This document shows positions 54,101 through 64,000 of a DNA stretch of 64,000 nt, in pieces. The notes beneath the pieces are model-generated. The model was not told the DNA's origin. It made no database searches and was given only the letters and a program-made list of their open reading frames with translations. Within the stretch, counting starts at the first letter, position 1; the number at the start of each line of letters is the position of its first letter. A program made the position numbers and the translations under genes. Origin of the DNA: Neodontobutis hainanensis (Eukaryota; Chordata; Actinopteri; Gobiiformes; Odontobutidae); contig JALDNG010000006.1 in assembly GCA_024349245.1 (NCBI GenBank), positions 671,501-735,500 on the forward strand, given 5' to 3'.

Positions 54101-54959
54101 CCAAATTATTTTCATTCCAATGTCACAGTTTTTTTTTTCAACTTGATCCCTGTTCTTTGTTTAGTGGTCATCCTGATAATATTGTTTTTCAATAAACATA
54201 GCATGCTGTTAAATGACTTCATTGTTATGGTTAATGAATGAAGAGTACAACAGTAGTGTTTTATTCCCAAGATTTGCAAAGTTTGTCTCATCTGGTTTGA
54301 ATAAAGACACACCCTGGACCCTCCTCCCGTCAGTTATTCTCTATTCTCATCCCTCCACTCCCTGCTGCAACCAGCCTCCAGATGTTGTTCGACATTCCAA
54401 CTACCGGTCTACTAACTGCTCTCACAAACATGCACAGCGCTGTAGGTCACACACACATGCACAAGGAAGTTCAAAGCTGGGCCGGTGGGAGACAACACAC
54501 TGGAATGGACCAACTGCTACTTCATTCATTTGTTCACACAGAGATGCTTTGTGTCCCAACCACCACTACATTTAATTCCTGAAAAATAGAAATAATGATC
54601 AATAAGGGTCTTTTGGTTTAACAAATTGATGACAATGAATAGGAGTAATCATAAAAAGAGGTGGGTATAGGTTTCGGTGGGTTTCTAAGTGTATATGCCT
54701 TGAATGCCTTTGTGTTTTTGGAAACATTATAAACATACTTTGAGCTCTCTCCCTCATGCTGTAATAAGACATGGCCTCTGCACTTTAATAATGGCACTTC
54801 AACCCATAATAACCAGAACAAACATTATGTAGTCAATCTTGATAATCAAATTTCTCTCAGTGCAATTCGAAATGGGTTATTCAAACTACCTTCACAAACC
54901 ACATTTTTCCTTTTTCTTAAAACTAAAATTCAGTTCTTGCATTCTGGAAAGAAAGTACA

Positions 54960-54973
54960 CCGCCATCTACTGG
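54960..54973 (-). promoter_or_regulatory. CTCF-type binding motif, - orientation
   Basis: On the - strand this reads CCAGTAGATGGCGG, an exact match to CCASYAGRKGGCRS. It lies in the gene-free stretch between slc7a14 and the eIF5A gene and faces the motif at 21026. Occupancy is inference. Confidence 0.45.
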
Positions 54974-56919
54974 AGAGTGATAGGTTGGAACCAAAATGTG
55001 AGCCAAGTTAATGGTAGCATTGATTTTACCCAAGATGTGTTTAATTACTGACCATGTGCAGCTTGCATAGTTTTTAATGTTTTTGAACACCTCAATTAAG
55101 TTAATTATTCAGGTCAGTGGTCTCCTTTAGTACCTGGCTTAGGCTACCTGAGAAAGACTAACAGACCCAAATCCAAAAATTTCCTTAGGTTCTGCTCAGA
55201 ATAAGCAATTCTATTTCATAAAGCCAGACATGAATAATATTCCCAATTGTTAGCAGTACTATTATGTTTGGTACAATAAGCAATAAGGATAAAGAGCCCC
55301 AATGACAAAAAAATAATAATGGAATAATTACAAGACCATAAATGATGAAATTAAATACTAGGTCAGTAACTTGTTCAGACTATTTTGAAAGTCAGTGTAG
55401 TTTTCAAAGGATGGATGTTGACTTAAAGCTAAAGGCTGCTGAGGTATAAAAGCATAAATTACAGTACTCAGGTTTAAAGTTTATGGGTGGAACATAAATT
55501 GCAAAGAGCAAGCTGTTGAATGCTTTGGACTTGAATTGACTAATCATTAAGAATTATTTCTTGTACTGTCTTTATAAACCTGTACCAAAAGACTGACAAA
55601 TGTATATCTGCAGTGTTGATCAATTGTAATAAAACAGAATCCTGCCAAGTTACTATGCTTTTGACAGCATATTATTTAATTTCTTCAGCTTTCCCTCCTT
55701 AATTTAGGCCTATATCTATATTTTATGTGCGAGTGTTTTTCCTGTATTGTAGAGTGAGTTGTGGAATATGACAAGCTGTCATTTCATTAATAAATAAAAA
55801 TAATACTGAACTATTATCTGGTTAAAAAAATAAAGTTTATTACCCAAGTAGTTAACATCAAAATCACCGAGTTTTTTAAGATTTGCTGCCACCTATTGAG
55901 CCATAAATGTACTTTCTGGGGGTAACAGGAATTTATTCTAGTGAAAACTCAGCATTATGCTGTAGTGAGCCCAATGTGCCGAAAAAGATTTTATTACTTT
56001 ACTATTGTAAGGTTAGCACAGTTACTGGTGAATGAACTTTATTATTTTCCTACAAAAGACAAGTCTGAGGTCAGATTTCCATCAGCGGATGAGAATAGAC
56101 AGCCAAGACGAGCTAAGAAAGTACCAGAAAAGCCATGAGAAAAGGCATTGTTTAAAAAGATATCATTTACCTAGCTCCTGTACAAACAATGAAAAATTTA
56201 GGTTTAGAGAGAAGACATAAAATAAGCAGATAAAAAAAAAAAAGAGAGAAATATATTGTGAAAGGCACAAGATGAAATCAAGAACGGCACACAACCAACA
56301 CCAGGACAGTACAGAATTCTGACCTTACAAAGATTAAAAAAAAAAAAAAAACAATTTCTAATATTCTTGTATTATCCTGAAAATAGTAACAACTCCAGAT
56401 AGTATAAAGCCCTGAGAAGAGGTAGTCCTCCGACTGTGGCCTCACTGCCTTAATTTTGCTTAGACAGAGTGATCCTTAAGTCACAGTGGCTTTACATGCT
56501 GCGGAGCCATCTCCTTACAGTGTAAACATAAACTTGAATCAAATCTGAAGAAAAGGCTCCATGAGGTCAGTCTAAGTCTGTTACGAAGTGGCTTAGGAAG
56601 GACAAACTGTGTAGGGTGATAAATGAGATTCCATTGGACAATGAAACCTACAACTACTGTCAGGCATTTACACAGGTATAAAAATAATACAGTCAGGCGT
56701 TAAGATGACGCAATAAACATTTCATGTAACACCCAAATAAGTTGGTATTAAGTTGCTGAGCCCATTCTTTTTCTATAACTGAAAACGCAATTACTCCTCA
56801 GGGATATGCATTAAACAGTACAACTTTATAGATATGAAAACATATAGAGTCCAATCGTCTGAACTACTAAATTATTTAAATGGCAGATTCAATTAACAAT
56901 TGAAATTTGACAATATTGG

Positions 56920-56925
56920 TTTATT
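56920..56925 (-). terminator. Candidate poly(A) signal of the eIF5A gene
   Basis: AATAAA on the - strand, about 0.88 kb after the eIF5A stop codon. Other AT-rich variants are possible, so this is only a candidate. Confidence 0.3.
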
Positions 56926-57801
56926 CATTTAATTTACGAACATGTTACCACTGAATCATTATTCTGAGTTTGCGTCAATGGTCCCCGACACAGAACATAA
57001 TAATATACTAACTACATCCATAAGGAAAATGTTTAGCCTCCATTCCTTCAAAAACTAAAACACTGCTACTTTTACTGATCATCCAGTCAACTGCATGAGT
57101 TATATGCCCAAGTTCAAAATTAACTTGAACCGAACGACAAAGTACATTTTGGGCTGTTTTGTACAAAGTTTGCATGTCCAAATTTTGTACAGCAACTTGA
57201 AATATAGAAACATGTCTTAACACTAGATTGATACTGGTGTAGTTGTTAAAAAAAATAAAAATACTGAACTAACTCTGCAGCAGTGCAGAATCCCTCAACC
57301 TATTACATAGTTGTTTGCAGTAACTTGATATAAATGTATGTCTGTCATTGCATAATTAAATAGCAAAAATCTAACTTCTTTACCAAAATTACCTTTAACT
57401 ATACCAACCAACAACTTGGGAAAGCAAAAATGTTGCTGTATGTAAAAAAGGAACACAACAGAATTGTGTTCTACAAACTGTTGTATGCTACAGTGCTTCA
57501 CACAATTTATGAGTCTGCTTAACACTCAAATAAAAAATATGGTAGGGGAAATGGTGAAAAATGAGAAATTGTTGCAGATTTGATCCCTTACTGTCAGGAA
57601 TGTTAATGTTTACATCAACTAATACAACACCAAAACTAAATCCTAAGTAGGCTTAAGTCAGTGTTGACCCACTCTAAGGCAATGTTGAATATAAATATGT
57701 TTCCATCAAGGAAAGTAGAAGAGAAATTAGGAAATGCAGTCTAGGAGCTTTGGTGGGGCTTCATAGTGAATGCATGAAGAACGGTGTCGTTAGAGCTTGG
57801 C

Positions 57802-59057
57802 TTACTGCATTGCCTTGATACCAACAGCTTTTTCCTCACCCATAGCTGTCAGAATGGTAACCTAGAAAGAGAATAAAGTTGAGGTGTGAGAGATTTAATT
57901 AAATACATACAGTTATCATTTAATTCACATGATCAAGCACAGAAACGTCTATGACAAGTAAACAAAAATTACCAAAAATTGCTCTTCATTTTCAAATTTT
58001 CGTCTTATCTCTTTTCCCAGGTCGTCCTCCGGCAATTTAAGGTCTTCTTTCAGATCTCCGCTGTCATCCATCAGAGACATGTATCCATCTTCAATATTAG
58101 TCATCTAAATGTTATCACAGGCAAAAACAAAAACACTGAATGCTACAGAAAAATAACACAATTTTATATTGGTCAGGACAAAGTCTTACTTTTTTTTCTT
58201 ATTTAAAGCTAGGGTCAGTTTTACTTCTTTAATAAAATAAAAGCAGCAGGTTGCCATGTTGTGGGGTTGGGAGTGAGAGAGGAGGTTGATCATCTTACAT
58301 AAAACCACAAAATGATTTCAGATCATATACAGTATCTCCACTGCTCCCATATAACCACAATTGTTTCATTATAATTGCCCCAAGCACACAAGTTACTGCT
58401 CTAGGATTTTTGTGTTTTGCAAGAAATACCCAATCCTGAACTGGCTTCATGGGAGACACAAGAGCTTGGCTAAGACCTGTTAAGCCAGTTTAAAACCTGT
58501 ACTTCCATTTTTAAGTGCTGAAAGTCAGCTCTCACTAGTTACACACCCATTTAGCAGTCCCGAAACATTTATCTTTGTTCCAGCAACATTAATAAAACAT
58601 CTATATGAGACAGTGTGGCTTTTGGCAAAAGCAATATTTTACTGATGTTTTACAACATAACTAATGTCACTTTTCAACTAAAGTTTAGGCATCTTACCTG
58701 GTAGTCTTTCCTATAAACATTTGGAACATTCATGTTATGAGTGGATGGACAGATATCTTCATATTTGTTCCCAGTAAATATATCAATTCCAACCAGATGA
58801 ACCTAGGAAAGCATGAGGTCAGATGAGCAACAGGCGATTTATCCTTAACGTGCCTAAAGATCTAAATACCACAGGTTACGATTTATGAAAAGGTTTACCT
58901 TAGCATGTCCGTGCTTGCCAGTTTTAGAAGTACTCATGTCCACGATCTTACAAGGATGTCCTTTTAGCATCACATGGCCATTTTTTCTCAATGAGGAGCA
59001 CTGCTGGGGATATGTCTGAGAGGCCCCAGAATGGCCACTTTCAAAATCTGTGTCCAT
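57802..59057 (-). CDS. eif5a2: Eukaryotic translation factor eIF5A, EIF5A2-syntenic copy, complete, 4 exons
   Basis: Exons are 59057-58899, 58802-58698, 58104-57973 and 57861-57802 (stop TAA at 57804-57802). They are joined by GT-AG introns, all phase 0, giving 151 residues (human eIF5A2 has 153). The hypusination loop STSKTGKHGHAK lies at residues 42-53, with K48 equivalent to human Lys50. It is followed by the conserved VHLVGIDIFTG and the KYEDICPSTHNM strand, then the OB-fold C-terminal domain. Family knowledge: eIF5A is hypusinated by DHPS and DOHH and relieves ribosome stalling, including at polyproline. The start codon has A at -3 and G at +4. Introns exclude a processed pseudogene. Several residues near-invariant in vertebrate eIF5A are changed (H28, M30, H34, and much of the C-terminal domain), so this copy is unusually divergent. 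The symbol rests on synteny with slc2a2 and slc7a14. Confidence 0.9.
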
Positions 59058-59060
59058 GTT

Positions 59061-59770
59061 GCTACCGAATAGGAATATTACAGAAAGTCATCATCTAGTA
59101 TTTAGATTTAACACATTCAAAAAGAAGCTAAACATCAAAATGTCAGAAACTGGCACGAGTTTCTGACAGCTGTTTGGTTGATTGTTGAAGGTGTTGCATT
59201 TGTATTTATAGGTTTGTAAGACTTTAGAGAATAGTGAGTCAGTAATGAGTCTAGTGTTGACGGAGAAAAGGCTAATGCTAAGCCTTAGCATACGAGATGC
59301 AGCGTGTGCTGCCGCCAAACCAAGTTTATTTCCAAAGCCCAAACAAGCTAAATGTTATTGGTTTGACTTGTAACTTTAGCATAATAAGTGTCCGAAGCAG
59401 TCTTTAGTACTGTAGAAGAGCTAATAGCGCCCAACTACGTTTTGAAAGCTAACGATGATACGTGGCAGCTGGGCCAGATGACTGTAACACGGCAGACTGA
59501 CACTGTTAGCTTATGTTTCCATCCACACCCATAATCAATGACTAATCGACTACCACTATTAGGCTAATGTAACGAGCCGCTTCGGTTCAGCGTTTGCAAA
59601 GTCAATGATTACCTCCCGAAGCGGATGATTTCTTTACTAAGCACTGGTGCCGCGGTAAAAGTTGTTATTAAAGTTGTAATGTCAGAAGTGACGCTTACCT
59701 TGTATTGTGCGTACGCCAAAGAGAGCGGAACGTTGCAAGCGATGGGATTTATTTGTGTAGGAGGAGTGAG
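59061..59770 (-). promoter_or_regulatory. Candidate 5' leader and promoter of the eIF5A gene
   Basis: A splice acceptor-like CGGTAG ends at 59062, four bases before the ATG, so the 5' leader is probably split. Two donors occur upstream on the - strand: AAG|GTAAGC (exon end 59699) and GAG|GTAATC (exon end 59613). CpG is denser around 59580-59800 than in the flanks. Which donor is used cannot be told from sequence. Confidence 0.4.
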
Positions 59771-60189
59771 GAGGGCTGGACAGGTACGAGCTTCGGTTTG
59801 CGGAAGCGCATACAACTGTCTGGTCTCTCAAGGGATTGCCATTGGAGTACACGGAACAGAAGAAAATTTAAACTCTTTTAAACTTTTGAAAATAATGAGA
59901 AAAAAGAGCTCCAATACGCATGTGAACGTATAGAATATTAATGTTACCGACACAATAGTTTTGGGTCCTGTGGCCCTGGACAACTTACTTGGTTGCTCCC
60001 AGTGCTTCGTTTGTAAAGGAACACAGAGAGAATATTTAGGGGACGTATTACCCGTCAAGAAGATTAAAGGGAAAGGAACACATGTTGTTATGAAGACTGA
60101 ATTATAGTTTTTTGTATCTAAATGACGCCAATTTAACAAACTAATGGTCAATAGATGGTTGTTGTGGCCAGGTTAGCTTTTACTTGTGT

Positions 60190-60285
60190 GATACACTTTT
60201 TATATTTTTTTCCACTGTACCCCTGTCTTTGCAAAAATGCATTTTCCCCATTGCGGTGTTAATAAAGGTATCTTATCTTATCTAA
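60190..60285 (+). mobile_element. LINE 3' tail
   Basis: CCCCATTGCGGTGTTAATAA followed by repeated TATCT (60250-60285) resembles the end of a teleost LINE with a short microsatellite-like tail. It directly abuts the reverse-transcriptase fragment that follows. Confidence 0.4.
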
Positions 60286-60700
60286 ATCGACCTTCTTTCA
60301 CCTCTGCTACATCTCCCACCTTTATCACTCACTTCCAGACTCAGTGGCAGAAACACTCATAGACACCTTATTAACCTCACTTTTGGACTATTGTAATGTA
60401 GTCCGGGAGCCCCCAGAAGCTCCTGGACAGGTTCCAGTAGGTCTACATACAAAACTCTGCTGCCAGGGTTCTCACACACACAGCAGGCCCTGTAACACAT
60501 CACTCCCACACTCATCCAACTGCATGGGTACACTACAAATATAGCATCCAATACAAGATCCTCCTCTTCACATACAAATCCATTCACTCCATGGCCCCTC
60601 AGTACCTCTCGGAACCCTTTCACTTCAACACACCCACCCGGAACCTTTGCTCCTCCTTCACCAGCACCCAGCTCACCGTTCATGGTTTCAGGTGTGTGTG
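60285..60700 (+). mobile_element. Fragment of a non-LTR retrotransposon (L2/CR1-like) reverse transcriptase end, decayed
   Basis: The translation contains the LINE C-terminal marks SLLDYCNVV (near 60370-60410) and, in another frame, YKILLFTYKSIHSMAPQYLS (near 60549-60610). The frames are offset, so the copy carries at least one frameshift and is dead. It lies between the eIF5A gene and slc2a2. Confidence 0.7.
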
Positions 60701-60728
60701 TGTGCCATATTATTAAGCACTTTTGGTG

Positions 60729-60730
<2 letters not shown>

Positions 60731-60788
<58 letters not shown>
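60731..60788 (+). repeat. (ATT)n microsatellite, about 19 units
   Basis: An uninterrupted ATT run of 58 bases just after the LINE fragment, probably grown from its tail. Confidence 0.95.
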
Positions 60789-60791
<3 letters not shown>

Positions 60792-61530
60792 AGAATAAAA
60801 TAAACTTCTTTGTCTCCAAAGGGAAATGTGTCTTGCTCTTATTGCAATCATCAGTTACCACATTAACACATTCAAATATTAAAGACCCTATAACTGATTT
60901 ATTTTTTTCCAAATTGAGGAAAATGGTTTAAACCCCAAATAGTATATTGTAAATTTTCATTAGTGAAAAAAACTTTATGATGCCATTTACTGTTTATAGG
61001 GGACTTAATACGTTACTGAAATATTGCCTAATCACGTGGGAGCAAACCACATGCTAAAAAAGGAGCGCTCCTATTGGTCTACACTGGCTTGTGATCTGAT
61101 GTTCCAGGAAGTGTAAAAGCTGCCGATAACGTTTATTTTCAGCACTGGAAATGTCTTTTAACACAGAGAAACACCTCAAAAAAGAAAACTATCAACAGAG
61201 AAAAGGGAGGCTATGAAAAACGAAGATAAATAGGGTCAATTCAATCACATAATGTTTAACAAGGCAGAGACAATTGCAGTCCTGACACTAAAGTAACACG
61301 CTAAGCTAATGCTAAGCGCGTAACTAAGTGACCTAAGTGACCTTTGTTTGGTATAGAGGTAAAAAAACTACTATAAACATCTACTATAAAAAGGACCAGG
61401 GCCCAGTGGGTTGCTGGTGAACATTGTGAATGAGCATTTTCACTTGACATTAATATTATCAGTAGGAGGAAAGCAAAATATAAGAAGAGGAATAAAATAG
61501 CTCTTAACTACATACTTGCTTATGTAAAGT
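60789..61530. other. Non-coding stretch downstream of slc2a2
   Basis: No gene recognised. It may include decayed transposon sequence but has no termini I can name. Confidence 0.4.
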
Positions 61531-61535
61531 CATGT

Positions 61536-61541
61536 TTTATT
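61536..61541 (-). terminator. slc2a2: Candidate poly(A) signal of slc2a2
   Basis: AATAAA on the - strand, about 230 bases after the stop codon. It is the nearest canonical signal I saw; usage is inferred. Confidence 0.4.
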
Positions 61542-61771
61542 TCTATCTCCATTGGCTTATTGCACTCAATTGCTGAGTCTCACTTTTGAAAAGCTTGTTG
61601 AGTTAACAAGCAAGTTAAACTATTTGTAAACAGTGTTCCATGTAACGAATGCATACAAGGTTTTATGTGCAAATACTTCCCACTAGAATAAAACAATACA
61701 TAACATAAACAAAATCACACACACACTGAAATATTGCTGATTGAAGATAATCTCTTCTAAACAGTTTGTTT

Positions 61772-63634
61772 TTAAGAATCTGTGGACGTCTTGAGCTGCT
61801 GCAGTTCTGTATTCATAACACTGTTTTTGCTTCCCTTATGAAAGACAGCAGAAATCTCCTCAAATGTTTTGCCCTTTGTTTCTGGGACGCGAAAATAAGT
61901 AAACACAGTGAAGGACAGAAGCAGTGCCGCAAACAGGAGGAACACATAGGCATCCAACCAAGCCTGGGACAAAAATAAAAAGAAGTCAGTAAACCCCAGT
62001 GAGTGTGTTGGACAAGCTAACAATACATACAGTGTGTGTTTTAACTTTGGCTTACCTGTATATAAGGAAAGGTTATGCCTATGATGAAGTTGCTGGTCCA
62101 GTTGCAAAAACCAGCAAGAGCAATAGCTGCTGGTCGAGGGCCCTGGCTGAAAATTTCAGCGACTATAAACCAAGGAATAGGACCAGGGCCAATCTCAAAG
62201 AAAGACACAAAGAGGAATATCCCTGACATACTGACATAGCTCATCCATGAGTAATCATCCTACAGGGAAAGACATCATGAGTAAAGTAAATATGCTGTGG
62301 AATGTATATATAGCTAGTTCAGTGTCACTTGACAATGACCATCTTACTTTCTATTTAACCTGCTTTACATAATCAACTATTTTCATTGATTTAACCTGGA
62401 ATTTGAGGCCCACAGTCATGGCAATGGCACAACAACACATCCCACTAAGACCAGCAATGGTCAGAGTTCGCCGGCCAGCTTTGTCCACCAGTGCAACCTA
62501 GAAAGAAAACATTTTTCCTTATTGTTTAGATATCTGGTGAAATAGTTTCACTATTTTCGGCCGGTCTATGTATATACTTACAGACACCAGAGTGAAGACG
62601 GTGTTGATGACTCCCATTCCTATGGTTGCATATACTGGCTGACGAATACCAGCTCGTGCAAAGATAGATGTAGAGTAATAAAAGATCTTTGAGAGGAAAA
62701 ATAAATTCTCAGCACATATAGCTCATATCCCATCTATTTGAAGGTGTAAAGTAGGTATTTTTGTCACTTACAGCATTAATGCCAGACAACTGCTGGGTGA
62801 TATGCATCATAAGGGCTACAAACAGCTGATTCCTGTACAGTGAGGAACGGATCTTTAAGAGAATACGGAACATTAACACACTGTAATTGCCCTTGTGTAA
62901 TTAAAAAACATTTTATTTTTAGGTATCTTATCTATATTCCATCTTTCATAGCAACATATAGGTCATGTTTCTTTCCTTTGTTTACAGTCAACAAGTTAAA
63001 AAAAATAAAGAAAAATAATATTTATGAGCTAATACACTTAACACAAATAGTAATTCTGTAAGACTTACCAAAGACCATATAGAGACTCTGGGCTCCTTGT
63101 CTGCTTTCTCCTTCTCTCTCCTCATTTCCTCTAGGTCAGCCGTTGCATCATATGGCCCCTTCAGACGATACAGGACTGGAACCAAGAAAACAGTTGTATT
63201 GTCTTGTATAGCCTGGTATGTACCCAACTGTATGTGAATTTTCTTTGCATGTATGCTTTTCTTGTGTTATTCTCACCTTTCCGAGCTTTCTGCTCCTTGC
63301 CTAGCAGAATGTAGAGGTATCGTGGACTTTCAGGACAGAAAGGCAACAGAAGGGACTGTAATATTGCTGGAGCCCCAGACAAACCCAGCAAAATGGGCCA
63401 CATGTCATCATTGCCAAGTAAAAAGTCCAAACCTAATACCTGAAGAAACATAGACATGCTTAGTCCGGTCTATGGTAAGAATGAATGCAGATGCTCCTCA
63501 TCTGAATTGCTTTCTAACCTGACTGATTAAGATGCCAACAACAATAGCCAGCTGATGTAATGTTCCCAAGGCTCCTCTGTAAGCCTTGGGTGCAATCTCT
63601 CCAATATACATAGGCACTAGTCCAGATGTCAGGC
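61772..63634 (-). CDS. slc2a2: GLUT2 facilitated glucose transporter, 3' portion (8 exons), 5' end beyond the window
   Basis: Exons in order are 63634-63519, 63439-63277, 63175-63069, 62852-62772, 62686-62582, 62497-62396, 62259-62056 and 61963-61772, with stop TAA at 61774-61772. All have GT-AG borders and consistent phases and encode about 355 C-terminal residues of a protein of roughly 520. Sugar-transporter signatures occur in order: SGLVPMYIGEIAP, PESPRYLY (helix 6 to the central loop), QQLSGINAIFYYSTSIF (helix 7), DKAGRRTL, FFEIGPGPIPWF (helix 10) and VPETKGKTFEEI (after helix 12). Just before QQLSGIN the GLUT1/3/4 triplet QLS is HIT, close to the HVA of mammalian GLUT2, which together with synteny favours GLUT2. 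Family knowledge: a low-affinity plasma-membrane transporter of liver, gut, kidney and beta cells. The missing N-terminal exons should lie beyond 64000; I see no GLUT coding in 63635-64000. Confidence 0.94.
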
Positions 63635-64000
63635 CTGTATTAAAGAATATAAATATTCAAATACAGCTAAATGAACAAACTCCTCTGAAAGGAATGAAAA
63701 CATTAATGAAAGGTTATGTTCACACTGGCCTCAAAAGTGGCCCAGATCAGATTTCATAATGGTTGTTGGCCAAATTAAAAAAGTTTTAGGTAATTTAAGA
63801 ATTTGTTAAAAAAAAAAATACATTATCTGAGGTTTATTGTTATACCAGGGATATTGCTTATTGTTCCATCACAATCAACATTTCAGATCTAATCCAATCC
63901 AATCACTCACCACATAAGGGAGTAAGTAAGGGAGCCTTCCCAGATGGTACAGGGGAGCTGGCTTGTCAGGATAATGTGCATGCTCAAATATAGGGTTCTT

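Larger units (their letters stand above)
42901..57800. other. Gene-free region between slc7a14 and the eIF5A gene
   Basis: No supported coding exon. In mammals RPL22L1 lies in this interval; I did not recognise its exons here. The region contains the inverted repeats, tandem duplication, palindrome, (TG)11 and retroelement tail listed separately, and a CTCF motif at 54960. Open frames up to 168 codons (52198-52704, - strand) look like chance. Confidence 0.5.

Noticed and set aside
54310..54540. Possible duplicate of 17380-17600
   Set aside because: Similarity is convincing only over about 45 bases; not enough to call a repeat family by eye.
63901..64000. Possible further slc2a2 exon at the right edge ending in a GTGAGT donor
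   Set aside because: Its translation does not resemble any part of a GLUT protein; treated as intron.
1..64000. CRISPR arrays, bacterial operons, phage or viral genes
   Set aside because: No regularly spaced repeats with spacers and no prokaryotic-type long frames; the window is vertebrate nuclear DNA.

Overview
The window is nuclear DNA from a vertebrate, and the evidence points to a ray-finned (teleost) fish. It contains split genes with GT-AG introns, and every real reading frame is a short exon. It also contains retroposon remnants typical of fish: a V-SINE-type element and LINE tails ending in the AAGTCGCTTTGG / AAATGTAAATG type tail. The gene order matches the human 3q26.2 block CLDN11 - SLC7A14 - EIF5A2 - SLC2A2, so this is an ancient vertebrate synteny block. 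The DNA is AT-rich and mostly non-coding.

Layout. Positions 1-21000 hold no gene I can support, only repeats, microsatellites and one homeodomain-motif-rich stretch near 8.4-8.7 kb. Claudin-11 (cldn11) lies on the + strand at 21458-23015 in three exons, with a TATA box and inverted CCAAT box upstream and two polyadenylation signals near 23.79 kb. Facing it tail to tail on the - strand is slc7a14, with nine coding exons (29695-35239, 761 residues). A CpG-rich stretch near 42.3-42.9 kb is its probable promoter and non-coding first exon. Positions 42.9-57.8 kb have no recognisable gene. An eIF5A gene (syntenic with EIF5A2, but divergent) lies on the - strand at 57802-59057. After a repeat-rich gap, the last eight coding exons of slc2a2 (GLUT2) run from 63634 to 61772 on the - strand, and the 5' part of that gene lies beyond the right edge.

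Function. The four genes are not a pathway. They encode a tight-junction protein (best known from myelin and Sertoli cells), a neural and retinal lysosomal cationic amino-acid transporter relative, the hypusinated translation factor eIF5A, and a low-affinity glucose transporter. The most interesting non-coding observations are two exact matches to the CTCF core, in convergent orientation and flanking cldn11 plus slc7a14; a near-perfect REST/RE1 element next to the probable slc7a14 promoter; and a CLEAR-type E-box inside that promoter. I found no CRISPR array, phage or bacterial system, and nothing that looks like a wholly new molecular system.
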